From positions 7,207,046 through 7,271,045 of the forward strand of contig JAJEKV010000002.1 in NCBI GenBank assembly GCA_021234155.1: DNA of 64,000 nt, written 5' to 3'. The position numbers and the translations under genes are program-made. The number at the start of each line of letters is the position of its first letter. The stretch's first letter is position 1. The DNA is from Isoetes taiwanensis (Eukaryota > Streptophyta > Lycopodiopsida > Isoetales > Isoetaceae). The notes under the pieces are model-generated. The model did not search any database, was not told the DNA's origin, and was given only the letters and a program-made list of their open reading frames with translations. Shown in pieces: positions 1 to 12,397 of the stretch.

Positions 1-483
1 TCTGCCATATCTAAACATGACAGACCTCTGCTCTGCCATAACCAGATCTTCTCCTGCTTTGTTTATCCAAAAACTTCCCTGCTTCTCCTGCCGAATCCGT
101 TAACCCCTTTTGTTATGAGAGGGATATGTAATCCCTAAATGGCAACCAACAACCAAAACGTTGAGAAGTGATCTTGGACCTCTCAATCCACATGGAACTG
201 TAAAGAAAAGATGGGCTGAAGGAGAAGACAGGCCCTAGTTTTGGCAATGGATCGCGCAAAAGGAGCGATAGCATCTCCGGCAGTGCGAAAGAAGCAGGCT
301 ACAAACTCTACCAGAGAATCCCAAAAATCCACATCCAAAAACACACGTCCACATCAAAGAAAACCATAGCCGGAAATATGAAGGGGGACGCATCGCCAAA
401 GCGAAGAACAACCGTTTTGAATTTCCTTGAATTCCCATGGCCGTCGATGAAATCAAACGACGGAAACAACATCCACCTGCATA

Positions 484-607
484 AAAATCCCACCTGGTAG
501 CAACGTGGACACTCTGAAATTGCTTCAAAGTGTCCACTTGCGTTAAAAATCCCACCTTGTAGCAATGTGGACACTCTGAAATTGCTTCAAAGTGTCCACT
601 TGCGTTT
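484..607. repeat. Two tandem 62-bp units, each with a strong hairpin
   Basis: Two adjacent copies differ at only a few bases. Each contains an inverted repeat with 14-bp arms (one mismatch) around a 5-nt loop, at 505-537 and 567-599; the arms begin GTGGACACT and end AGTGTCCAC. No promoter or gene is evident beside it. It may be part of a foldback element or a transcribed hairpin. Confidence 0.85.
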
Positions 608-773
608 GTGCAAACGTGCTAAAAAATTCCAAAATGTCCAGATTTGGAACCGGAAATTGATTTCCGGGACGAAGCCATACCTTGAATATGCGGTACAGCC
701 GCTCTGCTTCATCTGCCAAACCGAGACGCTCCATCTTCAGGCTCCATCCAAAAGAAGGTGTCAACCCGCACCT

Positions 774-833
774 AAAAGCTTCGTATCAAGCCCTATCCAG
801 GATAAAAGCTTCGTACTAAGCCCTATTCAAGAC
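774..833. repeat. Two tandem 30-bp units
   Basis: The unit beginning AAAAGCTTCGTA is present twice head to tail with two or three differences. In the + frame it would encode a repeated 10-residue block (SFVxSPIQDK) inside a short open frame (567-863). That frame has no recognisable domain, so I treat this as a DNA repeat and not as a gene. Confidence 0.75.
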
Positions 834-869
834 AAATTGCTTGAAGAAATCGAGGCCTACTGAGGCCCC

Positions 870-3240
870 CCCCTCCCGGCTTTGCTGACGAACTCCTGTT
901 ACTTTAGGGCTTATTCTAGAGTGGCCCGTCAACGCAATAGCATGATTCTACATGATTTAGGGCAGTGAAAAGACGTACAAATCTGTGAAATTTGCTACAT
1001 GATCGCATAGAAAACAGCCAAGCAATCTTTAGATAAGTCTGCCGCAACCATGAATTCGTTTCTGCAAGAATTACCAATCATGTTTATTTGTTGTGCTTCT
1101 TGCAGAAGGTCTGCAATAAATTGCCAAACATCTTATTTCTGGCCGTTTTAATTCTGACTCCATAAAATTGAGCGAAGCCATTAGCCCTTACCCTGGCAAA
1201 CAGGTAGAAATTTGTAGGGAATTTAAGCCATCCATGGCAATTATTGAGAGCTAAATTTTTTTTTTTGGCGCATGTGTTAGCTCCTCCCGTTGATTGTTGA
1301 TTGCTTGAGAGGAATTGTTAGCCAGGAATGACCAGCCAGGTATGTTTTTCTTCACTGACGTTAATAGGAGCTATGATTTTAAATACGGCTTATAATTAGT
1401 TTCGTAAACTCAATATTCAAGATCCGTGGATTAATGGCAGCCTTGAATAGAGAAAAAAAATGCCGGATTTAAGAATGGCATTGAGGAGGGGTTTGGGTTT
1501 TTACAGAGCTCCTTTGCTTAAATCTAGGCCAGGAATTAACAGTGGGTTTTACTCCGACGCAAGCAGTGGATTTTATTCCGGCACAAGCTTAGCCTAATTT
1601 GATGGTTCTAATACCCACTTTGCAACTAGCAGCTTCGACTTTACGGTTTCTAGGCCGTTCAGAGATCCAATTTGATTATTCTGAGACTCGATTTGCAGCT
1701 TGAGTCCCTTTTTCACCTAAGTTAAGCTCGAGTCCTAAGCTTGGCGCTAATCGTGCAATCTTGATTTTTAGATAAGGGAAATTTTATCTCAATTTCATCA
1801 GATATTGAAATGGAAGAATTAAACGGACTAATGATGCCGAAATTGAAGAATTCTATTACCTGATTCATGGTATTTCGTGGTTCTTAGAATTAGAATTCCA
1901 AGGAACCCATCAGAACTTGCATGTATTTCTATATTCCGGGACTAGTTGACTTCATGCTTGCTGAAGAGATAGACAGAGCATTTAGCCGATTTTTTGTAGC
2001 CCAGTCCGGCTATATGATACACTAAATTGCATTTGTGGGTCGGCCCTGGAACTAGCTCACAGCAAGAGATTATTTTCCCCAATAACAATTGCTTTTGACA
2101 AGGTTTTGGTCCGTTTTAATCACAAGTTCTTGGCAAGGAATTAATTCATTTGAAGAATCAATTTCAAACATAGAAATTTTTTCTGTGTATAGCCACAGAA
2201 CAATTCGTACAAATTAGGAGCTCTGGTCATCGAATCCGTGGGGGAATTTAAACTTCCTTCCCTTGATGAGGACATGCAATCTGTAATGGGTTACACCCAT
2301 TCTGGCAAAACAGTTTAGAAGGGGTTTCTCTGATCTTTTCGTCGCTTTAGTGTTGGGACTAACACTAATCGACAATTTCTTTCTTGCTGCCATGTATATG
2401 CTGATCAGAACAAAAGCGTCTGTCAAACCCATCAAACAAACTCGTTCCCTGTCCTGCTTATTTACCAAACCATCAAACAAACTGCTTATTTACCAACAGC
2501 ATCGGACAAAATGATTGCTTGAAGAATAGCGACCAATAGACCCGGCCAGCTGGAGATCTTGGCCAGACAAGATCTTGCTTAAGATCAAACATCATTGTTT
2601 TCTTCGGTACCTATTTGAAGTCGAAAATGCAGGAAGAAGACAGAAAGAAGCCCTTGCCTTTGGTTAGATCTATCGCCGTCGTCCATGATACTCCAGAAAA
2701 ATAAATGCCCACGGCGCCGTCCAGTGTTGTGAGATTCAACTCCGGCGTTGGATCCTGCTCCATTTGATCGATAATGCAACAGATTTCCCATCCTCACAGT
2801 TTTTCTTATGGCATTGTGGAAACAATTGGCACAACTCTAGAACTATTGGCGAGATTTTGGGAGGGGGCAAATGATGGGCATCATTCATCCGATTTTGCGC
2901 AAAAAGAAAACAGATTACCACGAATTTTTAATGCCAGAATCATGGCTATGGCGAGATTTTGAGAAGCCTCTACGGATTTGCAGGGTGGGAATTATGATTC
3001 TGTGCGTAATGGGCCAAAAAATAAAGAACTGAGCTCTGTTTAAATCAGGGAAATCAATTTTTCTGAGAGTAGAGCCTGTTATCTATAGGTTTTGAGAAAG
3101 AAGCCGTTGACTGCAAACCCATAAACCGAGAATGGGCCTGAAACTCAGACTTTTGGATCTCCAAATCCGGCCCAATATTAGCCAAATCGGGCTGGCCTTA
3201 TTTTATTTGTTGCCACCAGAGACGGTTCAAGCATATATTC
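870..3240. other. Gene-free stretch
   Basis: I see no conserved coding region, RNA gene or well-bounded element here. Short open frames on both strands have no domain and no coding-like composition. The stretch is AT-rich with scattered homopolymers, typical of degraded intergenic plant DNA. Confidence 0.5.
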
Positions 3241-3281
3241 ATAGTTTATGCAGGGATTGAAGCAGGAAATCGCATTCTGCT

Positions 3282-3440
3282 TTGACCATTTTGGCATGGA
3301 ATTTTGAGAGCATTAGAGTAGGTTATGCCGATTCTGTAAGTCCAGGCAGTCTGGAAGACTTGCTCATAGTCGGAGGTAAGGAAGAAAGAATGGCTGCTCA
3401 TGTAGATGCTCTGCGGCAACAAGTAGTTTGTAGTATATTC
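3282..3440 (+). other. Possible orphan coding fragment
   Basis: A short + frame contains WNFESIRVGYADS, which weakly recalls the start of exon 2 in the two downstream ORF1 copies (a WNxELxxxGY pattern). A second ATG inside it begins MAAHVDALRQQ and runs to a possible GT donor. Either resemblance may be chance; no continuation was found. It could be a relic of a third copy of the tandem unit or an isolated exon. Confidence 0.2.
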
Positions 3441-3539
3441 TTATTAGTCCCCCAGCTCCTTTCTTCTCTTCCCTGCTATTTTGTTCTTTCATGCCCAATT
3501 CCGTGGTTTTTTTTTTTTTTTTTCCAATTTTGATGTCTA

Positions 3540-4235
3540 CTAGGCTTGTAGACCATAAAATACCTCTCTATTTTTACACCCTTCATAATATACATTATAT
3601 TCTCTTGCTTAATACTTATTTGCTATTTGGACCATACATTTAGGTTCGGGTACAGAATACATACGAAATTATGATTGAGATTTATATCTCAAGATATTAT
3701 ACATGTATTAATAAGAGGTCTTTAGTTAATAAACCTTTGACTTAAAAGTTATGTAATGGAGCTTTTTTCAAGAAAAATAAAAACTCATTTACGCATGTAA
3801 ATACTAGACATAGGATCGATCTCTAAAATTTTAGGGCATGAAGACACTAGGGTTATCTGACCAAGGCATCGGCGACGGATTCCCCACCGCATCGCCACAT
3901 TGAATGCTCCTTCCGGTCTCCCAAAAATACTTAGGTATGAAATTTGCCGGGCATTGATGATCTTTATGTCTTGATCATATGTTTGCATGGGATTTCCCCA
4001 AGTTGAGGCGATACGTTTGGGACCATCGATATTAAGGATGACCGAAGCTTTATTCTCGACGGATATTTAGGTATCGTAAGATCCTAAATACCATAATATC
4101 ATGGACTCTCGAGTCCCGACCGATAACTTCTTATCATCTGGCCGACCTTGGCCGAATACTCTCCATATTGACTTAAGAAACCTTATGGTGTAAGGAAAGC
4201 TTAGAATATTATCCTAACTGAAATTTTAATTTAGT
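3540..4235. other. Gene-free stretch upstream of copy A
   Basis: AT-rich sequence with no open frame of note. It would include the promoter of copy A if that unit was ever transcribed from here, but I cannot identify a TATA box with confidence. Confidence 0.4.
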
Positions 4236-4421
4236 ATGAATGAGTCTCACAGTTTAAAACGTGGTAAGAACGAGATGGTCGGTGATTCCAGTAAGAAAAG
4301 ATCCTCTGCTGATGCCTTGCACAACAAGATCCAGCATGGTTCGAAGCCTTGTACAAATATTTTGTCTGTTCCTGAAACACAAGAATCTGATGGTTTTACA
4401 TCAGACCATGAAAACAAGCAG
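4236..4421 (+). CDS. Tandem unit copy A, first coding exon
   Basis: An open frame of 62 codons starts at ATG 4236 and ends exactly at a CAG/GTAACC donor in phase 0. It is basic and polar and carries VPETQ near its end. The same motif sits at the end of the matching exon in copy B (10344-10670), which also runs into a CAG/GTATTT donor. The next exon (from 5949) follows a good acceptor in the same phase. The role is unknown; it would be the N-terminus of the ORF1 protein. The copies are divergent, so this exon is supported mainly by position, the shared motif and splice phase. Confidence 0.5.
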
Positions 4422-5948
4422 GTAACCTTGGTATTATTATTTGAGATCTCGATTTTTTATACCTCTGATCTAGTTACATGGAATAAAAGACACTGCGGAT
4501 TCGAGCATGCTGATTAATCATCCAAAAATGGTCTCCTTTTATTCTTTTCATCTGGCCTGAATCATTAATCGCAGGATTTCTTATTGATGTAATTTTCTGA
4601 TTTATATTATTATGCTTTGGTTTTTTTCATACCTTTCCTTCTATTTCATGCTAATACTAATGATTTGCAAAAAGGGCTACAAGGGGTGAAATGTGATAAC
4701 GGGAGAGTAATCACATGTACCTTTTGGCCCTTCAATCATTACCAGTTTCCTGCTAATGTTTTGATGGTTGGTCGCAGTACAATTACTCTCCTTCCCTTGT
4801 CGCTTCTCGCTTTGGTTGTTGGTGTTTAGCCGGTAGAAGGTTTACAAAACAAGAAGGTGAACTGTTCCTACAATTTACAATGGATTGAGTACAAGATGTT
4901 ACATCAAGAACTTTTTTTGAAAACAACATTTTTACTTATGCTTCTACTGTTTTTTATTTTACTGCTAAGAGGATCTGGTAAGATCTTCCCTAACTTATTA
5001 CATGCACAAAGTTTTGCATATTTATGGTATAATTTTGGAAGTATTGAGAATCTAGTTCTATACTCTTACACTATGCCTATAGATGGCAGATTGTGACTAC
5101 ATATAAACAGGAATATTACTTCTTTAAACTAATGGCAAGCTCTGTTTTGAGACCAATTTCTGCTGAGATTTTTGCTTCCTCAACCTTATGTTTAGACTGA
5201 AAGCATATATGCATAATGAGTTAAGAAATGAATACATAAACAGCAATAGGAAATATTTGTTAGACATAAAATGCATACTGCTGAAAGTACTGCTCATATT
5301 ATATCTGAATATGCAAGCATAATGAAGATATGGGAATATTAACTAAGATTTATTCGTTGGTTGGATATTATGAAGTCTTAATCCCGGTTTTTTTTAACAC
5401 ATAGTTCATATACCAAATAAAATATAATTAGACACACAAGAACAGTCAGAATAAACCATTGTTTGTTTGGCTTTAGCAATATATCGTTGAATGTTTTTTA
5501 AGGTATAAGGATTGCATAGGATTATACCGGACCATTGATGCTTTTAAGGTAATGATATATAGTTATAAATTAAATGGAATATTGTAACCCAGATAGGATT
5601 ATGAAGTTCTAGTTGTATACAGTAAGTTGTTGATCTTAGATATGGCTATATGCTTCAAAGATTATAAATTTCATGAAAGATACTATGGATTTAGAGTACC
5701 ATCTAAGTTAGCCTAGGCTTTGTATGGGTTGATCATGCTGTGATAAGGATTGACTTATACAGACGCGGATCCTAGTTGGGCTTATGTCTGAAGCTAGGAT
5801 TGGCTGGGTTTTTTTCTTGATACTTGAATTCACTAGTATTACTGGTGATGCTCTTATCTAATAGTCAATATAGAACACTAGGCACATACTTTATACTTCA
5901 TCTAGGACTGACCAGTACTGAAAAATCTGATATTATTGCATTGAGCAG
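4422..5948 (+). other. Intron 1 of copy A
   Basis: Bounded by GTAACC and TTGAGCAG. Around 4718-4778 it contains a block starting GTACCTTTTGGCCCTT and ending in a CAG acceptor. The counterpart lies inside intron 1 of copy B at about 10946-11007. That conserved block may mark a small extra exon or an intronic element. The distal part (5278-5810) is a repeat also found at 9386-9905. Confidence 0.5.
5278..5810. repeat. Duplicated 0.53-kb block, copy 1
   Basis: Nearly identical to 9386-9905 in the same orientation, beginning CTGCTGAAAGTACTG and ending near GCTAGGATTGG, with a few short indels. It is much more similar than the rest of copies A and B are to each other, so it moved recently. I see no terminal inverted repeats and no clear target duplication. 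Here it lies inside intron 1 of copy A. Confidence 0.85.
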
Positions 5949-7508
5949 GATATTATAGACTTTTCGGATGATGAGGGATTCAAAATGAAGTTACCCACAT
6001 GGAACAAAGAACTCATTGATCTTGGATATGCAGACAAGACTATTGAGTGCCCATGCAATGCCGCAGGTGCACTCGACATATGTCAGATCAAAGATAAAAG
6101 GGCACATGAACACATACAAGTTCGAGAGAGCTTGAGAGGTATTGAGGAGTTTTCATGTATTTTCACATATGGGCTTTAGTGAGTGGCTTAAAACGTGTCC
6201 CAAATCATTAATAAAAATAGTGGCACTATGGAGAGCATTGTCAATGTTATTGATAACATGTATGAGAAACTTCCCCGAAGTTTATTTACCGGTGTACACA
6301 AGAGGAAGACGGATGTAAGAAACAGGTTTATTGCCGGACCGACAAAGACTTTGGAAAAGCAAATGAGATTAAAAATTGACCTTTGAGGACATTCAAGAGA
6401 TTGATAATGATGAAGAAGACCCATTTGGGGAAGACCTACTATCGAAAAAAAGGACAAAGAGACCCTTAAAGGCCGGATTACCCGGAGGTAATAAGATTGA
6501 TAAGGATGATTTCGTTTTAACCTATCTAATCGCCACGGGTTCCCTATTGTACCCCAAAGAATGGAAAGCTATTCCTGTTTTTATACAATCGAGGGGGATA
6601 TGGAGATCAAAAACTTTGGTGCATTAGCACCTATTACTTGAAGAGGCGTGGATTACCCTTGGCAAAGATTACACCGCACAATTGGCTGCTGCTAGAACCG
6701 GCAGCCTTATAAGATGGATAAGCCGGTAAAACAGAAAGAGTAAAATTCGTGATCGACACCGATTCTTTGATAAGACATGTGACAAAACAGAGTTTATTTA
6801 CATCAATCAAAAAGGCCACATGGCATATCCTAGTGAAACAAGGGGAGACTTCTACTTGAAAAGAATTTGGAGGACATTTTGCCCCTATTTCAAATGCATC
6901 TGTGAACCGACAAGAGGAAATGTCAACAAAAATAAATGCAAGGATAATATGACCGCTAGACAGACTGTGCAATATGGTATATGTTTAACAACTTGGATGA
7001 TATTTATCCTGACATGACTGTTGCTGGTCAAATGGTAGCGTTCAGAACCTGTATTAAGACAACTTTGAAATCCAGTGTCATGGCTTTTTTATCATATTTG
7101 GTTGCCAGACGCATGCTAATTGATATGGCACTCCAAATGGCAGGGGACCCATGGGCTGACTTCAAGTTAAGCAGACCTAAATGCATGCTGGTAGATATAT
7201 GTGAGAAGAGTATCAAACCTCAATCTTTCCTTAAAGCTAATGAGGGGACTGCTAGTAATAGTAGTGGAAGAACTGGTAAATATGGAAAATCCATGCTTAA
7301 AAGTCACACTAGTCATAACAGCATGGTCACTGGACCTCCCAGGATCACATCGGCACCTACTAAGACCATTACTAGTGCTTCAGAGAGTGATACGGTTGAA
7401 GGCTTGAACACACCTACTAATATGGCACATTCTGTTACAAAAGGCAGTAAACCAGAGCTGGAGATGAACAAGGACGGGACGGTGCAGAAGCTTACATACT
7501 ACAAGTAA
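5949..7508 (+). pseudogene. ORF1 protein, copy A (unrecognised family, frameshifted)
   Basis: This begins after the intron acceptor and ends at the stop at 7508; it is readable only with several frame changes (about 6180, 6385, 6625, 6975). The order of motifs matches copy B. LPTWNKEL comes near the start, then an acidic DPFGEDLLS segment, GIWRSK, then QKGHMAYP followed by WRTFCPYFKCICEP. Next are a segment with YPDMTVAGQMV, LVDICEKSIKPQSFLK, and a Ser/Thr-rich tail ending VQKLTYYK. The best uninterrupted piece is 6981-7508 (175 residues). I do not recognise the family. The Cys/His cluster could bind zinc and the tail looks disordered. Candidate roles are the ORF1 of a Penelope-like element or a captured structural protein; neither can be shown from sequence alone. 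Confidence 0.65.
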
Positions 7509-7768
7509 TTTCAGTGAGTCTTGATCAAACCAGTTACCATTATATTTTACTTATACTATTCTATTATTTGCGGTCAATACATTGTTACATCTATTTGCTT
7601 GTATTGTTAACACATGGGGAAAACAGAACTTTGTTCTGAATACAATGGAGCTATCCTAAATTATGCCACTCGGCCCTCTCTGATATTAAATTCTACCAGA
7701 ACATTTAGGGTAATTGTGTGTCTTGTAGTAATATCTCATATAACTTGATGTAATTATTTATCTTTCAG

Positions 7769-9385
7769 ATCATTAAGAAGACCATTAGAGACTGTCAGGG
7801 CCGATTACATATTATTACTAGTCTTTTGCTAAAAAGCAAAAAGAAAATCATCCATTGTACCTTTCTTTCCAAGATACTAGATAAAATATGTATCCCAATG
7901 ATATTTGATGAGGTTATCACCAGATATTTCATGGCAAAGGGAACTCATGATGAATGAGATCATGTTTTCATGGAGATATCTTGAGACACTAAGAGATCAC
8001 ATTATCTGAGACCATATTTAACTTTTTGCCCAAGATAAAGAAGTAGCTTGCAGGTGTAATATTCCCCACCTACAAACTTTCATTGATCCGAAATTGGACA
8101 TATCGGACTGACTAATGTCAACATAGTGAAAAATAAAGGGACTTAGAAATCTATTCGAAATGGACTTAACAATATCCCAGACCAAAAAACTTGTGGAAGG
8201 AATTAAAGGCTGAAATACAAAACATGTGACCTGCTTCTTTGACCTAAACAGATTTCGGTTCCTTATATTAGGATAATGATAAAGAAAGAGCCAAAAGGCG
8301 GGATATGCTCTGAGAATCAAGGAAGAAATTGACCTGGCTACTAAAATGGACAAATAATAGGTTATTTCCTTTATGTGACACAAATATTACCAATAACCTT
8401 TGAGTGGTTAAGAAGGAATCTTTACATCTCAAAGGCCGATAAAGCCACAAATAATGCATGCTTTATCTGTCCCTATGCATGTTAGGAGATTGGCTATGGA
8501 AAGATTAAATAGCAAAGACTTTGTACCCATTGATGCTACGAAAGGAGAATCTCGTTACAAACATCCGCAGGATGACATACGGTTTTATCACGGGTCACAT
8601 AAATCCGAGAATGCATAAAGCTGCCATATTTGCTTGGAGTATATAAAGCACATAAAAAAGAATTATTTGGATAACTAATGCCCATGGCACTATCTATCGG
8701 AAGTTGTCGACATTATTACTACAGGTCCTCAAATGATATTACGGATAACCGGCCCGATATTTCTAGGATGCTTTGTGCTAAGGCTAGTACACTTTGTTTC
8801 CACGTTCATTAACTCTAACCGGATGGTCAATTCAGAGTCTATGATGTTATCATAAACCTCCCCGTAAAATACATGAAGTCTTTGTAGCGGATATCACTAA
8901 ATGTTGTGAAACGATCCGGTGTTTGGTGAGAAGGGGATTTGTAACATCATTTCTCTTGTTATAGAGGCAGACATGGAAGTGGAATAAAGTAAGCACCATA
9001 AGAATGAATTATGGATAAAAGCGTACCAAGGATAACAAGTATGCGACCAAGTGGTTTAAAAGCACACCCACTAGTGAGTGTTGGATCGGAATGGACTCGG
9101 ACATTTATTAATGCTAATTGCTGGCTTCTAACCAATTGCTTTATCCATATGGGGAGTAAGATATGGAAACAGGTCAGTGGTATTCCCATGGGATTATCGT
9201 GTAGTCCATGCTGGTGCAACCTCTTTTTGGCATGGTTTGAATTGAACTTTATTAAAGAACTGGCTCACGCGGCGGATATAAAGAGATGGAAATGTTTAAA
9301 TCGTTTTATTGGGTATATGGATGATCTATTGGCGATGCGCCCTATTATCAGAAAGTTCTTGAATAAGACTATAAATAGTGACAGT
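7769..9385 (+). pseudogene. Penelope-type reverse transcriptase, copy A (broken)
   Basis: It starts after a TTTCAG acceptor at 7769. Translating across several frame breaks gives the same blocks as copy B: DCQGRLH with SKILDK, then a region corresponding to the Cys-rich and DLNI motif, then FPLCDTNITNNL with a DKATNN-like block (about 8350-8500), then YKAHKK and a WITNAHGTIY block (8635-8700). The clearest part is the open frame 9011-9430. It carries WKQVSGIPMGLSCSP, then CNLF, and the catalytic-site region FIGYMDDLLAM (palm motif with YMDD). The GIPMG and DLNI signatures are typical of Penelope-like reverse transcriptases. The frame is cut at about 9385, where the duplicated block begins; any C-terminal endonuclease (GIY-YIG in many such elements) is missing. 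Confidence 0.7.
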
Positions 9386-9905
9386 CTGCTGAAAGTACTG
9401 CTCATATTATATCTGAATATGCAAGCATAATGAAGATATGGGAATATTAACTAAGATTTATTCGTTGGTTGGATATTATGAAGTCTTAATCCCGGTTTTT
9501 AACACATAGTTCATATACCAAATAAAATATAATTAGACACACAAGAACAAATTTAATAAAACCATTGTTTGTTTGGCTTTAGCAATATATCGTTGAATGT
9601 TTTTAAGGTATAAGGTTGCATAGGATTATCTGGGACCATTGATGCTTTTAAGGTAATGATATATAGTTATAAATTAAATGGAATATTGTAACCCATATAG
9701 GATTATGAAGTTCTAGTTGTATCTGATGAAGTTGTTGATCTTAGATATGGCTATATGCTTCAAAGATTATAAATTTCATGAAAGATACTATGGATTTAGA
9801 GTACCATCTAAGTTAGCCTAGGCTTTGTATGGGTTGATCATGCTGTGATAAGGATTGACTTATACGCACTTGGATCCTAGTTGGGCTTATCCGAGGGAAG
9901 CTAGG
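9386..9905. repeat. Duplicated 0.53-kb block, copy 2
   Basis: Copy of 5278-5810, here interrupting the reverse transcriptase of copy A just after the YMDD region, so its arrival (or the rearrangement that placed it) truncated the gene. A run of about 18 T follows at 9914-9931. Confidence 0.85.
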
Positions 9906-10343
9906 ATTGGTCATTTTTTTTTTTTTTTTTTGGTAAAGCACAAAGATTGCTTGTATGAAATTAGGAAAGAAATATTTCTAAAGATAATAAACATGGTTTG
10001 CTCATAATTTGTGGTGATATTTGTTAGTTAACATTATGCCTAATTGACCACTTGGTCCTGTACAAAAATTACATAGTATCTAATGATCTTGTTCTTTATA
10101 AGAAATTGGTAGATATACCAGCTTCCAATTTAATAAAGGGGTTTGGACTATTGCCTTATACCTTAGCTATATGAAGTTAAGCCCATAGATGTAAAATATT
10201 GCTTTAATTTCAGTATAACCTAAAAGCCAAATATCTCTTTGGAGTTATGAGCGATTTATGAGTGGGATTCCCTACAGGAAGCAGTTTATTTGGACTCGGC
10301 CCAAAAAAAAAAAATCTGACAGGTTCGTCTTAAACACCAGCTG
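9906..10343. other. Gene-free stretch between copies A and B
   Basis: AT-rich sequence with a long T run and no recognisable coding sequence. The rest of the copy A reverse transcriptase is not detectable here. Confidence 0.4.
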
Positions 10344-10670
10344 GTGCATGAACTTAGTTTTCTCGGGCTTTTTCTAGCAATAGATCAGTGGGACCTTATT
10401 CTAGAAGATGACCTCCCCATTTCTGAAGCGGCAAATCAGCGCCTAAATGATCAAGCCCTTAACAGGGAAATAGATTTTTGCATGCAAGATCTTGATCCGA
10501 GTCAAAATATGGACAACTATGGTAAACATGGCAGACTTAATTATGGTGGCCAGCCTCCAAACAGGAGATTCCAGAACTCCCATAGACAGAGCTATGGGGA
10601 TGCTTCACACTATGTTCCTGAAACACAAGATATGTATCGAGCGGGACTCGAGACCTGAGAAGATAACCAG
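10344..10670 (+). pseudogene. Tandem unit copy B, first coding exon with a premature stop
   Basis: A polar, Asn/Gln-rich frame contains VPETQ like copy A and ends at CAG/GTATTT (10670/10671). An in-frame TGA at 10656-10658 lies four codons before the donor, so the exon cannot be read through as it stands. The acidic start (LILEDDLP) is not present in copy A, so the two first exons may have different origins upstream of VPETQ. Confidence 0.45.
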
Positions 10671-12397
10671 GTATTTATCACTATAAAATTATGGTACAAG
10701 AGTGATATGCTTACCTTAAATAGTAACAGATGTATTGCTAAGCAAATGGGGTGCTTAGTAGACTCTGAATTCTCCCAACTCTGCTAGTGTAAAGAATATC
10801 CTTTGACAATGATGTTACAGCCATACGTAGCTTAGAAAATCATAATTATTATTGCTTTCTATCATTACACCTTTTCTGTGCTCTTTTTGTATTATTGGGA
10901 AAAAGGATTACATTAGGCAAACGGTTAATAGCCGAGAAGCCTAAGGTACCTTTTGGCCCTTGCAAATTTACCAGTCTATGGATAATTTTGTATTGATTGG
11001 CTGCAGGTACGGGCTTCTCTTCCTAATGTTCTACTTTTATCCAGTTTATATTAGGAGCCTTTGGGATGTGGATTGCAACAAGGACGGGATCTAAAGATAA
11101 AGAGAATCTGCTTAATGAAAGCTAAAGAAAGAAGGAATAGATATGAGTTAAATATGGGAACTGAAAACTTTTGCACAGGATGTGTGCTTCCTTTACTTGT
11201 ATTCCAGCTAAGGTACTCTATTTTGTTTTGAAATTTCGTTGATGATGTAGTACATCATATTCTGGCTAATATCTGTAGCCTAGGAGCATTTTGAAACTCT
11301 TGACTGCTAAGTATCTCAATCTCGTGATTTACTGCTGTTATAGATGTTGAACAGTTTAGTTACTTTTCATTTATAACTATATGTACTATCCTGTTTATTG
11401 TGTAAGATTACTAGAATGTTTTACTGCCTCTGGATAATGTATAACAGGCTTGGAAACAGATGTTTATCAATATTTTAGTCTCCCAAATGGTGTGGTGATA
11501 CACTCTTAATGCATATTGCATTTTTTAATTTCAAAAGAGAAGAGTGTTTAAACCTTATGCATGCTGGATGTCCAATAGGTGACAGCAAATGAATGATCCT
11601 CTTTTAAGTCTACATTTCATAAAATAAACTCGTGTGTTCTATTTCTAAAAAATGCATCCCGGAAGGGCTTTGGGATTTACAGGCTAATTACTTTTGACAT
11701 ATTATTCCAATGGGCAAGACATCATATGTATTTAGGCTGATTCAATACATGACAGAAATATGATATGCATGTAGCATGTATATTCAAAACTCACCCGGAA
11801 ACTGAAAGTAAATAAATGGGGGATTTTACATCTGGCACTTGTTAATCCATAATCTAACTATATGATGCAATAAGTTGAATCATGGTTATATACCTTGTGA
11901 CTAAGAATAGTAAATTTGTTTCTAGTCTACCTTTCTATCAGTTCTTCTGCTAAACATGTTGACTTAAATCTAGACATAACCTATGAGCTATAAATGTCAT
12001 GGGTTGTAGACTCTTGGTTTAGTAAAGTATAGACAAAATATGCCTCAGTTTGCAAGTCATAATATAATGGAACAAAGGATTATATGTTCGGTAAAATAAG
12101 GGTAATAACAGTAGCAAATCGATTACTCTGGAAAAATGGTACCATCTGGGACCATGTTCTTGTATGGTCAGATAAGACAGCAGAGGGATTGACCAATGCT
12201 GATGTTTGTGCTAGTTTCTACCAGTTCAAACCGGGTTTTTTTCATGATATTTCTGTGCATTGGTCTTACCAGTGCTGCCATAATTCCTTCATAAAGATTT
12301 GCTAATGTAATTGCTTACTCATTCTGATATTGGTTTGTACTTTTTAGCTTTTGCTTTGATTTTTATAAGACTCAAAACCCTGATTATGCATTTCCAG
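10671..12397 (+). other. Intron 1 of copy B
   Basis: Bounded by GTATTT and TTTCCAG. It shares the GTACCTTTTGGCCCTT block with intron 1 of copy A (about 10946-11007). Otherwise it is AT-rich and without coding sequence. Confidence 0.5.

Noticed and set aside
235-574. Overlapping minus-strand open frames of 88-106 codons
   Set aside because: No domain, overlapping frames, and the region is a tandem hairpin repeat; coding is not supported.
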